Of a stretch of 64,000 nucleotides of DNA, positions 21,215 through 34,039 are shown piece after piece. Position 1 is the first letter of the stretch. Every line of letters begins with the position of its first letter. Position numbers and translations under genes: made by a program. The stretch comes from Dermatemys mawii (taxonomy: Eukaryota > Chordata > Testudines > Dermatemydidae). The stretch covers positions 11,623,165 to 11,687,164 of the forward strand of contig ML677351.1 of assembly GCA_007922305.1 (NCBI GenBank), written 5' to 3'. The notes below the pieces were generated by a model. It was not told the origin of the DNA and made no database searches. It saw only the letters and a program-made list of their open reading frames with translations.

Positions 21215-21890
21215 AAGGGGTGGGCAGACGTTTTGGCCCAAGGGCCAGATCTGGGTGGGGAATTCGTATGCAAGGCCATGATTTTAGGGCTGGGGCGGGG
21301 GTTGGGTTGCGGGACAGGGTGCAGAGTGTGGGAAGGGGTGTGGTGTGTGGAGGGGGCTCAGGGCAGGGGAAGGGGTGACTCAGGGAGCTAAGGGGGTTGG
21401 GGTGTAGGGTGTAAGAGGAGTTCACGATGTGGGGTCCATCCCTGTGCCACTTACCTCAAGTGGCTACAGGGTGGCAGTGACATGCGGTGGGGCTAAGGCA
21501 AGCTCCCTGCCTGCCCTGGCTCTGCGCCATTCCCAGAAGTGGCCAGCATGTCCGTCAGTTGCTCTGGGGATGGGCTCAGGTGGGGCAGGTGGCTTTGCCT
21601 GTGGATGTCACCTCCAAGGCTCCCATTGGCCATGGTCACCCGTTCTCAGCCAATGGGAGCTGTGGGGGTCAGTGCCTACAGGTGAGGGCAGTGCATGGAG
21701 CCCTCTGCCCTCCCCCTCCCGAGAGGCCTCAGGGACGTGGTGCCAGTTGCTTCCGGGAGTGGTGCGGGGCCAGGGCAGGCAGGGAGCCTGCCTTAGCTCT
21801 GCTGCATCATGGGGCTGGCAATTCTGTGGGTCTGATTGAAAGCCCTGATGGGCCGGATCTGACCCGCAAGCCTTAGTTTGTCCTTCCTTG
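21215..21890. mobile_element. Non-autonomous hAT element, 676 bp, perfect 8-bp duplication
   Basis: GGCTAGTG flanks both ends exactly (21207-21214 and 21891-21898), the 8-bp target duplication of hAT transposons. The left end AAGGGGTGGGCAGACG and the right end TAGTTTGTCCTTCCTTG are imperfect inverted repeats. The interior phrase TTTTGGCCCAAGGGCCAGATCTG recurs in the element at 34156. GC-rich composition creates long overlapping open frames, which I regard as non-coding. An internal inverted pair, CTCCCATTGGC and CCAATGGGAG, lies at about 21623 and 21650. Confidence 0.9.
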
Positions 21891-21898
21891 GGCTAGTG

Positions 21899-24519
21899 CA
21901 TTGAATTACAGAATTGGGGCCTAACTTTTGAGCCATGCCATTCCAATTTTAGACAGAAAGGATGCTGTTTGTTAAGCAAAAGCAGATCACTTCACTTGAA
22001 TGTATGACTAGGCAACACTCAAGAAAAATCTTTCAAATGTGTGTGCTTAAAGTTAGTTCATTATAAATTTTGACTTCCACACATTTTGGCCAAAACCCTA
22101 GATTGCCTGATCTGGCTTTCTAAGCAGGGATTTCCAGTTGCTAGACAGGTATGGACCATGTTATTAGGCAAATCCCCCAGACTCATGTCTCATAATTTAT
22201 GCTGCTTAGAAGTTTTAAAGGTATTTTGCTGGCTATTCAAATCGATCTCAAATCACAGTAGAGATCAATTCCAGCATCGTTTAGTTCTGATGTTAATTAA
22301 TTTCAGCCCAAACTTTACCATTCTTCTACATTCTGTTGAGGTAATCCATCATCATGCTAAAGCAAGAGAAATTCAATCCATCACTGCTGGATTCTGATAG
22401 AGGACTATGGGGGAGGGTGCAAGTCATCTTCCCAGCAGTAATAAAACAGCTGTGATACATGCCACTTTAAGCTGGTATCATCATATAATAGATGGTTTTC
22501 TTCTGCGTGGGAGCTTGCTTCAAAATCTTCAGGCAGATGAACTCTGTTGCAAAGGTTTCATTTTGTGGAATTTAAGGCTCTGAACTGGTTATTGACAAAT
22601 ACTACATCATCAGTTCCAGTTGAAGACACAGACTAATAAGTAGAACATTGGCACTAATCCTCTTTTAATCAGCCTTAAAATGGTAATTTCAGATAGATGA
22701 GGGCATAGGGAATAGATTTTTTTTTTTACTCAAAGTGGTACTAAAAATACCAGTGATATGTGTACACAACCCAAGGATGAAATTAAAGAGCATTTGCTGT
22801 GCATGGTGACTGAAGCATAGAATAGAAAAACTGAGGTCACAATTGTAGTGGGACCCAGCAACTTCTCTGTTAAGTGAGCCTATCCTTTCAGTTCCAAAAT
22901 AACCCTTTTTTAAGGATACCCAGGATATTTAATCAATGAAAAAAAAGTGCAGTTAATATATTGTAGGATTTAAAGTGCCAGTTAAAATTGTACACTGGTG
23001 AGGTGAAGCCTTGGAGCTCTTCCTACTAAATTCAGTTACCTATCTTATCTATGTTCAGTATGATTGGTATCATGTAGGTCTTCACTGACATATTTAGACA
23101 CATTAATCCTTTGGTTGTGATGAAGTTTCTTACGAAGCACTGATTTGGCTGACTATTTGGAAAATGTAAATGTCTAGGTTTAAAATAATACCGAACAAAT
23201 GTTTGTTAAAATACATGATGCTTTCAAAGAGATTCTAGAGTTCCCTAGCACTGAAATGCTGCAGAAAATAAATTGCAAAAGTTAAAGCAGTGTTTTTGTC
23301 TGTGTAAACAGAGTAATGCAAATATTGTATAAGCCTTACTGAATGCCGTTAGCCTGCAAACATCAATCTCAATCTATTTTGAAGATCAGTTAGCTGAGCC
23401 ATGAAACAGTGTGCCTAGATCATGTAACCAGAATGCAAGTACTTTAGCTGGGCTATTTGAAGTTTCCTAACTTGAACCTCCTGGGATTTATAAAGGAAGA
23501 ATGTGTGACAGTTTTTGTAAACAATAAAGTTGATGTAAATTAATCAATTTAAGCTGGAAAGTAGTTTTACTGAAAGCCAGGTTCAAGCCTAATGCCATGT
23601 CAAAGGTTATCTGTAATGTATGCCAAGTATTGCAGATTGTTCATTTTACAAAGTCTTTATGATTCTTTTGCGTCTGTTACATAAAAGCATTTCGAGATAG
23701 ATTTTCATGCTCATGAAGTTAGAGATCTACTCCAAGTCTAATTTTAATTTTACAAAATTTTCTTTAGTGTAATTCAAACTTTAACTTATCAGTGTAAGGT
23801 ATCTCTTCCTGTTAGTTTGTCAGCAGTTAGTCTGAACTTAGAGTATATTTTCAAGCATGTAATACATTTAAACTCTAGATAATAAAATGAAATATAGAGG
23901 TGTACAACTAACATTCTAGAGTTTTTTAAAATGGGTTTATTTTACAGTGTTGCAGGTTGTATTTTTAGATATGGTAGATGTCTGCAATTTGGAATTGATA
24001 GTTCTGTGGTGTGCGCAAATATACAACAAAGGTGAATGTGATTGCATCTTAAAGGTCAGCTACTGCATCACTTTGAAAGGTCACCATGCACCTAACATCT
24101 GAAGGTAAAATATCATGTTGGCTTGTTATTTTAATCCAGTTCTTAGTATACATGTTTCCATATCACAAAAAATAATCACAATTATAAGTAATTGGCACCA
24201 TATTTGGTGGCCTCTGTGGATAGATGAAAGATTGACTGAGACTTTCATAGGCAAAAATTGAAGATTTTCACATCAAGGGATGATCCCTATAGCTAGTGTG
24301 GAGCAAGATCCATGGTGGGACATTGCAGGAAGATAGTGCTGTTAGTGTCAAAGCTGCATCTATTCTGTTAATGAAGTCCTTCAGGCTTCAGAACTATTCA
24401 CCTGGCACTTTTCACGTGCATGATATTCATTAGCAAATTAAATCAAAATTACGGCATAAGATATATGATAGTAAAAGGTATCTTGTATATATAAAATATG
24501 TATCAACATGGCAATGAAG
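21899..24519. other. Unannotated stretch
   Basis: 2.6 kb of AT-rich DNA with no recognisable repeat end, RNA gene or coding signature. Confidence 0.5.
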
Positions 24520-24729
24520 TTGTCCTTCCAGAATCTGTGGAACTCTTTGCCAGAGAATGTTGTGAAGGGTTCAGAAAAGAACCAAATAAGTTCATGGAGG
24601 ATAGGTCCATTAATGTCTGTTAGCCAGGATGGGCAGGGATGCAAAACCATGCTCTGAAGTGTCCCTAGCTTCTGTTGGCCTTAAGCTGGGAATGGGCATC
24701 ACTTGATGATTACCTGTCCTGTTCACCTA
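24520..24729 (+). mobile_element. CR1 LINE 3' fragment
   Basis: GAATCTGTGGAACTCTTTGCC, AAATAAGTTCATGGAGGATAGG, TTAGCCAGGATGGGCAGGG and CATCACTTGATGATTACCTG follow, in order, the 3' end of the CR1 reverse-transcriptase ORF and 3' UTR, as also seen at 35540-35860. It is truncated at both ends. The GC-rich segment after 24729 is not typical CR1. Confidence 0.8.
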
Positions 24730-26063
24730 GTGCCCCATGCCAGAAGCGCCACTGCGTGGAGCTCCAGGCCCGGGGCCTAACCCCCTGCCGCCCAGCAGTG
24801 GAGCTGCTCTAGCCTCCCACAACAGCCAGGTCACCAGCCACCGATGAATTATCCCTTAACCTACCCAAAACAACAAAAGCCTGGCTGAGTAACTTCTAAT
24901 GGAACAATTAAATGCATGAAGGGTATGCTGAAATATGCATCCTCTGAGGAGTCTGAAAGTGAATTTTGCACACAGACAACTGTTTCACTTTACCATAAAG
25001 AGAGAGTAGGAGCTCCCAGAAAAAAATGTCATGCTGTAGGCGTGCCAAGTCATTACCATATAAAAAGCTGTTTTAAGCTTTTACATTATGTAAAATGTTG
25101 CTAAACTGAACCTCAATATTCCAGATGTGTATTCTTAGTCATTTGCACATACACTATTATTCATGGAGAATTATCAGTGTATTGAGCATCATAGTTCTAG
25201 GATAGAATTCATGCATTCTCACATAAAAGAAAAACTTTATCTAAAATTTTACTTTAAAAGATTTCCATAGAGGTACTTTTGGGGAGGGGTGAGTAGTGAA
25301 TGCCTGCAGCAATTGAAATCTGCACTAATGCAGCATTTAGTAGAATAGATTCAGCCTAAAGGGGATAGGCAACTTGACATGTGGTGGTACTTTTTAGGTT
25401 CATTATAAGATTGCAAACTACTGTTTATATCCTTACTACTTTCCTCCCACTTTTTAAAAAAAACTGTAATACACTTGCTGCAGGCTATTCCACGCTATTT
25501 CTTGTTGACAGTATTGTATTGTTAATGAAGGTACTGGTAGCTGAATGCTAGAAAGGTTCAATTAAACTGACATATGAGATGCACTAATTGTAGTGGTCAT
25601 GCCTTAAAAGTTTCTTCTGTTTTTAAAGATTCTAGCAGGCTGAAAGTGATTCCCTCTGACTAAAATGGGGGATACTGATAGAACTCTTGAAATTCCAAAC
25701 TCTTTAAAGATTTGAGGGCAGCTGCTGTAGGTTATAGTATTTGACTCGCTACTGGACCTCCTGTATGCCTTCCCCATACAGGATCTTTTCACTACATGTA
25801 CCCCCAGCCTCTGTTTATGTCCTTAGTCTAAGTATTCTCTTTCTGTTGTATGAAAAACTAGTTAATTGTATGTTGTGATTTCTTTTTAATGTGAATATAA
25901 AGTCCTACTGTATGGTATAACAGAATATTGAAATGAAAGCAAATAGTTTACAAAAGGAGAAGACAAGGGAAATGGCTTGGACATATGGAAAGGAAACAAG
26001 AAGCTAATCGGAACACTTGTGGTTTACAAATTCAGGAGATTACTAAAGCCACTGTGTAAAGAA
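24730..26063. other. Unannotated stretch
   Basis: It opens with a 120-bp GC-rich block (24735-24850) of unknown repeat origin, then AT-rich DNA without recognisable features. Confidence 0.45.
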
Positions 26064-26071
26064 ATAAATTT

Positions 26072-27401
26072 TAGGGTTATCAATTAATCACAGTTAACTC
26101 ATGCGTTTAACTCAAAAAAATTAATTGTGATTAAAAAATAAATAATGATTAATCACAGTTTTAATTCAATAGACTACCAACTGAAATGTATTAAATATTT
26201 TTGGATGTTTTTCTGTTTTCAAATGTATTGATTCAATTAAAACACAGAATACAAATTGTACAGTGCTCACTTTATATTATTTTTATTACGAATATTTGCA
26301 TTGTAAAAATGACAAAAAATAGTATATTTCAGTTCACCTCATACAAGTGCCATGGTGCAAGCGCTTTAGTATTAAAGTGCAATTTACAAATGTAGACTTT
26401 TTTTGGTTATATAACTTCACTCAATAACAAAAGAATGTAAAACTTTAGCGCCTACAAGTCCACTCAGTCCTACTTTTTGTTTAGCCAATCGCTAAGAGAA
26501 ACAAGTTTGTTTACATTTTATGTTGTGTGATTTAAGAACTCTTTCACTGCAGATTTGATAAAACACAAAGAAGGTTCCAATATCAGATTTCTAAAGATAG
26601 CTACAGTACTCAACTCAAGGTTTACGAATCTGAAGTGCCTTCCAAAATCTGAAAGGGATGAGATGTGGAGCATACTTTCTGAAGTCTTAAAAGAGCAACA
26701 CTCTTATCCAGAGACTACAGAACCTGAACCACCAAAAAAGAAAATCAATCGTCTGCTGATAGCATCTGACTCAGATGATGAAAATGAACATGTGTTGGTC
26801 TGCACTGCTCTAGTTTGTTATCGAGCAGAATCCATCATCAGCATGAATGCTGATGGAATGGTGGTTGAATCATGAAGATTCAGATGAATGATTAGCATAT
26901 CTGGCACATAAATATCTTGAAATGTCAGCTACAACAATGCCATCTGAGCACCTGTTCTCACCTTCAGATGACATTGTCAACAAGAAGTGGGCAGCATTAT
27001 CTACTGTAAATGTAAAAAACCCCAAAAACCCTTGTTTCTCTTACCGATTAGCTGAACAAGAAGTAGGACTGAGTGGACTTGTAGGCTCTAAAATGTTATG
27101 TTTTATTTTTGAAAGCAGTTTTTTTTGTACATAATTCTACATTAAGTTCAACTTTCATGATAAAGAGATTGCATTGCAGTAATTTGATTAGGTAAATAGA
27201 AAAATACTATTTCTTTTGTTTTTTACAGTGCAAATATTTGCAATAAAAATATAAAGTGAGCACCGTACACTTTGTATTCTGTGTTGTAATTGAAATCAAT
27301 ATATTTGAAAATGTAGAAAACATCCAAAAGTATTTAAATAAATGATATTTTATTTTTAGTAGCACAATTAATTACAATTTTTAAATTGTATGTGAGCCCT
27401 A
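26072..27401 (+). mobile_element. Internally deleted hAT transposon with long inverted arms, 1.33 kb
   Basis: The left end TAGGGTTATC and right end GTGAGCCCTA are short imperfect inverted repeats. The flanking octamers (ATAAATTT, ATTATTTG) agree at only 5 of 8 positions. The arms continue much further: 26180-26330 is complementary to about 27200-27350, and 26460-26505 to about 27031-27078, so each arm is roughly 370-435 bp. The left edge has repeated ATTAATCAC-type words. Between the arms lie remnants of a hAT transposase. Its size indicates loss of most of the coding region. Confidence 0.85.
26555..27078 (+). pseudogene. hAT transposase remnant (central fragment and C-terminal dimerisation motif)
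   Basis: hAT transposases are RNaseH-fold enzymes with a C-terminal hATC dimerisation region (family knowledge). The open segment 26555-26875 has FLKIATVLNSRFTNLKCLPK and an acidic SDSDDENE stretch, typical of the linker before the C-terminal block. After a deletion and stops, the frame beginning near 26922 gives SATTMPSEHLFSPSDDIVNK and WAALSTVNV. This matches the family pattern S.T.PSER.FS.AG.IV...R..L, the hATC signature. The N-terminal zinc finger and the catalytic core are absent. The end of this coding segment lies inside the right inverted arm. Confidence 0.85.
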
Positions 27402-27409
27402 ATTATTTG

Positions 27410-29600
27410 CAATTATTACATGGTGAGAAAAGACAGGATGATGCAATACATAGCAGTTTTTGATGAATATTATACGGTCAGTGTACTCAGAATCCAGGCA
27501 GCGGTATTGTGTTAAATGAAGATAAGCTTGTCTTTCATACAACCAGAATACTGACAAATAAGGTTCTTGGGTTTGTTCAATAAAAATATCTGCAAATATC
27601 TAATATACAATAAAAAAATAAGAAAAGTGGAGGATATATCCTAAAGAACACATGTTGCCTCACTGAAAAAGGCAGAGGTCATCATAAGTTCTCTTGGTTC
27701 TGCATTCTGTATCTCAAGCCCCTCTCACAGGGAAGAGAAAAGTATGCCTGGCTGTGGATTGGTTTTCTGGGGACTGATATTTCCTCCTCAGTAACAACAG
27801 AGGCTGAAGAGTCAGAATCCCCTTTCTGGAAGCATCAAAGAACTTAGAATAGTTGGAAACTGTGTAGCCACCCAGTCACTTTCTGGAGCCACCCAGAATC
27901 TGTGAGAGGTAGCCTACGGAATTTGTACCTGGGAAGGCTTGAGGTCACCTGAAACATGGGGTTCTTGAGCACTGGGCATTGTTTCAGTGGGGCTACAAGA
28001 AAAGGTTTACAAAAAACTTCCCAATTGCTGCCTACTCTCTCCCCCAGGAAGACTGTCAAGTTCCCTGTAATCAGGAAGAAAATTGCAAGGAATAGAACTA
28101 CAAGAAAGCCAGTCTCTGCTGCCAAAAAGGAAGGGAGGAGGGGGAGGGTATTCCAGATACTTCCTGATAATCATATTGACCAGAGTTCTGTCTCACCTTG
28201 GATCAAGATCCTGAATGAATTTCTAGTCAAAACAATTGACAAGATAATCATGCTGAGACCCATTATGTCTCTTCTAAGGGAAAGTTATTATCAATCTGTA
28301 CTGGACCTTCCAGTCACTTACATACACACGAGGACATTTTTCCAAGAGAACAGCACTCCCAGTAGAATGTATTGCCTTTTGTGTTTCTGCTGTAATTAAA
28401 GAGAAAACTTAGAATTTCCAAGTCATTATATAAGGAGCGTTTTAATGCCTTCAGCTTGAAAACAGACATACCCAAATTGCAACTGGTTTTCCACTTGCTT
28501 TCTCCAAGCTTCATCTATCAGCCATCATATGGCATTTTTTTCTGAGAACTCTTCTGTTACTCATACCAGTAACTTGATAAAGTAAATACAAACAAGAAAT
28601 AAGGGAAAAAAAATGCATCCAGACTACAAAATGAACTTAAATCCAGATAAAATTATCAGGCAAATTTTTGAGTGGTAGTTTAATTTCAGTTGTGCGGTTT
28701 CATATATTTTGATCCCCTGCATATACACTCTTTCAAATCCCCTTTTCCCATGATGAAGTGAAGTCTGGATATAATGGATAAAAATGTAAGAGCACAGACA
28801 AGTCTATTATACCCAGCATTTACTTCAGGTGCCATTGTAACTACTATTCCTAAGGGTTTGCTTACATGAAAGGCACGAATGCCTTGGGCTGACATGTTGG
28901 TTATAAAGGAATACAAAGAACTGTCAGCAATTATATACAGAAGGTGAAATTTGATGGAGGTTGCTGGAAAAGGAAGATATACTGTATATAGGATTATTTT
29001 TGACTGCTAAAAGAAATGGTTTCATGCTAAGTCGTGTCTGTGATTCTAAAGCATCCTGTTCCTCGTATCATAAGTTGAAGGTAGTTATGTTGTGGATGGC
29101 ATAGAGGTGTGGTTCATTTGTTTTCTTAACTTTTTAAAACATGAATCATCTTAGTTTAGATGCATTGCATAGTGCTACTATAATTAGATGATTCGGGCTT
29201 ATTATGGTTCTCTATATCTGAATATTAAAGTATCTTGATAGTTTCAAATAGCTTTGGGTTGCATACTGTTCAGTGTTAACCATCAGGAAATACTTTGGTG
29301 TATATTATGAAGAGATTATGGTCTTCACTATGTTGAATGACTGCCCTTGATCAGGTAGCATTGTGCTGACCAGTCCCTCATATCTTTTCATGCTTCATAC
29401 TAATTAATTTCTCTACTGGAAAATAGTTAAAAACAACTGTAAAGGGCATTTTATTGAAAATAAAGTACTAGAAAGTACTTCTCGCCTGTTAGTTTGTTTT
29501 CAAGGTTTAGCCCCTAGCAAATCTTTATGGCTGGGTTAGAAAGCCCACAAATGGGTTACACTAGAAATGCTGGCAAGCCTTAAATGGCAGCAGCACACAC
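27410..29600. other. Unannotated stretch with one unsupported open frame
   Basis: A 147-codon plus-strand frame at 27956-28399 has a basic middle (RKKIARNRTTRKP) and no family signature. An overlapping minus-strand frame covers 27844-28125. Neither shows splice context or domains, so I do not call a gene. The rest is featureless. Confidence 0.35.
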
Positions 29601-30530
29601 GCTGCTGCTATAACGCAGTATTACTCCTGGGGGAATTCTGCTCCGCTGCCACACAGCAGAAAAATGCCCCCATCTGCAGATTCTCTTTACTTGCATGCAG
29701 AAAATTGTTTCTGTGGGAAAGCAAAGAAAACCTGCACCGGTGCTAACTCATCCCTTCCCGGCAGCTCAGGCGCATCTAGGGTGACCAGATGTCCTGATTG
29801 TATAGGGACAGTCTCGATTTTTCGGTCTTTTTTTTTTGTATAGGCTCTTATTACCCTCCACCCCCGTCATGATGTTTCTCATTTGCTGTCTGGTCACCCT
29901 AGGTGCATCAGTTTGGGTAGCCAGGGGAGAGGTAAATTAGTGTGGGGGCGGGGTAGGTTTGGAGATGCCTTGGCTGCCCAGGAATGTTATTTCCATCAGG
30001 ATGGGGTGGAGGGGAGGAGGAGGAGGAAATAAATGGAATTCCTCCTCCCCTCACAAAGTAGGGGCTGGGTCAGATCACCCCCCAGAAACTTCCTCTAATT
30101 GTAGGAAGCTCTTCTCCACAGGGGAGCAGGGGGTGGCATGACAGAGGGGAAGTGGGGTGAAGGGGGTCTGCATGCATGAGGTTGGGTGCAGGACAGGAGG
30201 AGAAGCTCCCCTCTCCCCAACCCAGAGCCCCCCCAATGCATCAGTGCCCCCTACACCTGGACCCCCACTCCACTGACACCTAACCTGCTGCACCCTGATT
30301 CCTTCCCACCAAGCCCCACTCCCCCAGCCCCACTCACCCCACCCCCTGAGCCCTAACCACCTTCACCTGGACTCTCCTGCAGAGTCCCATTCCCCCTGCA
30401 TCCAGAATCTCTCACTTTGTCCCTGTGCGCCCAGAGCCCCCCACTGAGCTGCCTGCCTGCACACAGCAGCTGAACCTCTGTGCTCTGCTGCTGTCTTGTA
30501 TAGGGCCTGGCTTACATCAAAGCAAAGATA
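29601..30530. repeat. GC-rich interspersed repeat of uncertain class, hosting a MITE
   Basis: The segment from ATTACTCCTGGGGGAATTCT (about 29620) through GCAGAAAAATGCCCCCATCTGC is phrasing I recall from a dispersed chelonian repeat. CCCC-rich sequence continues to about 30480. The right boundary and target duplications were not found. The open frames inside are compositional. A 125-bp MITE interrupts it at 29777. Confidence 0.45.
29777..29901 (+). mobile_element. 125-bp hAT-type MITE
   Basis: The ends TAGGGTGACCAGA and TCTGGTCACCCTA are perfect inverted repeats. They are flanked by GGCGCATC (29769-29776) and GGTGCATC (29902-29909), an 8-bp duplication with one change. It is the same family as 1249-1368, in the opposite orientation. 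It has a T-run near the centre and no coding capacity. Confidence 0.93.
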
Positions 30531-32309
30531 TAGCTGAAAGCATTTCAAAACTAAGAATTAAAGATGTTTTTCTGAAAGCATTTTCATCCTTGTGTGAGTG
30601 TTGTTTTGTAATTTTGCACCCACTTTTTACTCTTGTACCTTTTTACAATTTATCATGGTCTTTTCTGAATGAATCAAAGGTGAAAAATAGCCAGCGGATA
30701 TTTAGAGCTTTCAGGTGTAATTGGAAAAGTCAGTCATTTTGTGACGTGCCTCAAAGATGTTTTACAAGTACAAACTACATTTCTGAGGTTTATTTGAAGA
30801 CTGATTTCTCCTTAGTTTGGTTTGTTTCTATACATTCAATGCCTTCTATGCAAGGATCATTAAAAGATCTGCATTCTGTTCCAGAGTGGCATCTTTTGCT
30901 CTTTATAATAGAATGGGTTAACAGCAATTACAAAAAATTAACTTTCACAGATCTTTCATAAGTAGGTTTTATTAATTTAGAAGTGTGGTTGAATAAAAGA
31001 GTGAATTTTGATAAATTATGTGACATATAAATACAAATACTTACAAAGTTGCCCAACTGGTCTGGTTACTTCAGATATTGCTGCAAAGTAAGAAAGAGAC
31101 CTGCATTCTTATTGGGCTCATTATTTTGCTCAAGTAGTAGCAAGAAAATGAATATTCTGTGTAGGAGAGTCATCAGTTTGGATGGTCAGGAGTAAAGAAC
31201 TCCCAGAGAGTATGCTACTGGCTTCAACTGCAGAGTCATCTGCTTGCGTGCCCTTTTGATCTATTGAAGTATGTGGGGAAGCAGTCACAGATGCAAATTG
31301 CAGAAAAGGATGATAGGAGTATGATAGATTTACTGTGAAGCCAGAGTGGACAATAAACTCTACTTTAAAAAACAGAACAGAAAACTGGAGGCCAATAAAA
31401 AGTGAATATAAGGGAGGCCAACTGAGAAAATTGTTTTAGACAATAATGAAGTGATGTGCCTTTAAATATCAGATTAATTGGACTGAGACAAATTTACTCA
31501 CAAATTTAGAGTATTTCCCACAAGCATTAATGGACATTATGAGTTTAAATCAATGTCATAGTGAGACTAGACCAGAAAGAGTTCAAAGGATTCCTGTGGG
31601 GGCAAATACACTGTATTCAAATACTGAATAGGTAAAGTAAGGGATAATGTATTTGGGTGGAATTTAACCATATTGTTATGTATGTTATTTCCATGGAACT
31701 GTGACTTTGTTTAGATGTAACAAATATGAAGTTACATCATGCAGACTGTGGTCTCTACATAATAAAATGTCTGCATTTTTCATCAGAATATAATTTCATA
31801 TAATAAAATGAAGCTTCGTCTGAAGCATGTAAACACTGGTATAATTATCTACTTTATTTTGATGCTTGTCAATGTCAGTTTGGATATATATGGAGCATCT
31901 TTTAATGCTTTAATGTTTGGAGCATTAGGAGAGAAAGCAAGGATGGAATAACTATGGTGAGAATAAATCTTCTCTTCCTTGTAGATGGCCCTTTGGGTCA
32001 GATTTGAGGCATGTTGCTGGAGAAGCCTCGTAAACCACTTTCCTTAAGTGAAAATAAGACTTTGATCTCCACAGCTATCAAACTGACATTGACAAGTATC
32101 AAAATAAAGTAGAAAAACCCATATGTAACCTAAAGACAAGCTCTTTTAAATTCAACATTTTTATACCTGCTACATGAACCATTAACTGCTGCAGATGTAG
32201 TACCTCAAAAGGTGATTGTAATACAAATATGCAGTTTATTTCCCATATGAAAAGCTTGACTTCGGCATGAAATTAGTTTAGGAGTTTATAAATATAACAA
32301 ACTCAAGTA
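30531..32309. other. Unannotated stretch
   Basis: AT-rich DNA without recognisable repeats. The 178-codon frame at 30425-30961 starts inside the GC-rich repeat and runs into AT-rich DNA with no domain signature, so it is treated as chance. Confidence 0.45.
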
Positions 32310-33084
32310 AGCTTCTTGGAGCAGCTAGTCCTGGAATCCACAAGGAGAAGGGGCAATTCTTGATTTAATCTTAAATGAGAAAAAGGATCAGGTCTGAACC
32401 GCTCGGTAATAGCGACCATAATGTAATTACATTTAAACATCCTTCTCAAGGAGGAAAATACCAAAGAAATCTGCCACAGTAGCATTTAACTTCAAAAAGA
32501 GCAACTACACAAAAATGAGAATGCTAGTTACACAGAAATTAAAAGGAACAGTCTCAAGTGAAATGCCTGCAAGCAGCATGGAAATTACTTAAAAAATAAT
32601 AAGAGTGGCTCAGACTAAATATAGATCCCAAATAAAAATAGAATATCCTTCCCAAAAAAGCCATTATAGCGAACAGCAGAGTAAAAGAGGTGGTTAAAGG
32701 CAAAAAGGTGTCCTTTAAAATTGGAGTCGGATTCTCCAGAGAAAAATAGTTTATGCTCCTTTCTCTGGCAAATATAATGTCAAAGTATAATTAGAAACTA
32801 TGAAAAAGAAGTTGAAGAACAACCGAAAGACAAAAAGACTATGTAAGTACATCAGAACTAGGAAGCCTGCTAAACTATAAGTAGGGCCACTGGACAATCA
32901 TGATGCTAAAATAAGACTCCGGAAAGAAAAGTTTGTTGCAGAGAAGCTAATTGAATGCTAATATCATGTAATAAGTCACCAGGACATGATGATATTCACC
33001 TAAGATGTCTGAAGGAACTTGGATATGAAAGTGCAAAACTGACTGTGATACGTAACATATCACTTAAATCAGCCTCTGTATAAG

Positions 33085-33193
33085 TATCTGAGGGGTAACC
33101 GTGTTAGTCTGGATCTGCAAAAGCGACAAAGAGTCCTGTGACACCTTATAGGCTAACAGATGTATTAGAGCATACACTTTCATGGTTGAATAT
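33085..33193 (-). mobile_element. SINE-like insertion in CR1, 11-bp target duplication
   Basis: TATCTGAGGGGTAACCGTGT through ACACCTTATAGGCTAACAGA to TTTCATGGTTGAATAT is a dispersed chelonian repeat known to me by phrase. It is flanked by CTCTGTATAAG (33074-33084) and CTCTATATAAG (33194-33204), 10 of 11 matching, typical of retroposed insertion. Its length is 109 bp. Orientation is assigned by analogy with the related repeat at 15011. Confidence 0.75.
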
Positions 33194-33984
33194 CTCTATA
33201 TAAGATAACTGGAGGATAGCTAATGTAATCTTTGTCTCTGGAGCCTTTATTAATCATGGCAATTACAGGCTGGTAAGCCAAACTTCAGTACTGGGCAAAC
33301 TGGATGAAACTGTAGTAAAGAACATAATTACCCAATGGACAGATGAACACAGTATATTGGGGAGGAGTCAGTATGGCTTTTGCAAAGTGAAATCATATCT
33401 CACCAATTTACTAGAATTCTTTTGTGGAGTCGATAAGCATATGAACAAGGGCAATTCAGTGGATACAGCATATTTGGACTTTCAGAGAGCATTTGACAAG
33501 ATCCCATAGCAAAAGCTATTATTCAAAATAAGCAGTAATAGGATAAGAAAGAAGATTCTCTCATGGATTAGTCACTGGTTAAAAGAGAGGAAAAAAAGGA
33601 TAGGAATAAAGGATCAGTTTTTTGCACTGGAATGAGGTAAATAGGATCTGTACTGGGATTCATGCTGTACAACATATTAATAGACCTGGACAGGGGGTGA
33701 ACAGTGAGGTGACAAGATTTGGAGGGAATTTAGGGGATAGTTACATCCAAAGCTGACTCTGAAGTGTTACAAGGGGATCTCATAATACTGTGTTAGTGGA
33801 CAACAAAATGGCAGATGAAATTCAAGGTTGATAAGCCCAAAGTAATACACCTTGGAAAAATAATCTCACCTATATATACAAAGTTATGGGGTCTAAGTTA
33901 GCTGTTACCACTCAAGAAAGAGATCTTGGAGTCATCACTCTGAAAATCTCTCTTCAATATGCAATGGCAGTTAAAAATGCTAAC

Positions 33985-34039
33985 AATCATAAAATATCAG
34001 GGTTGGCAGGGACCTCAGGAGGTCATCTAGTCCAACCCC
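33985..34039 (-). mobile_element. CR1 3'-end fragment, part of a U6/CR1 chimera
   Basis: AATCATAAAATATCAGGGTT followed by GGCAGGGACCTCAGGAGGTC and ATCTAGTCCAACCCC is the reverse complement of the 3' UTR end of an amniote CR1 subfamily, ending in the ATGATT-type terminal motif. It is only 55 bp long and is joined without a gap to U6 sequence. Confidence 0.85.

Noticed and set aside
21095..21876. Open frames of 98 to 136 codons on the plus strand
   Set aside because: They lie within the hAT element bounded by 8-bp duplications, with no domain and biased composition.
30425..30961. 178-codon open frame starting in GC-rich repeat
   Set aside because: It crosses from a GC-rich repeat into AT-rich unique sequence with no domain or splice context.
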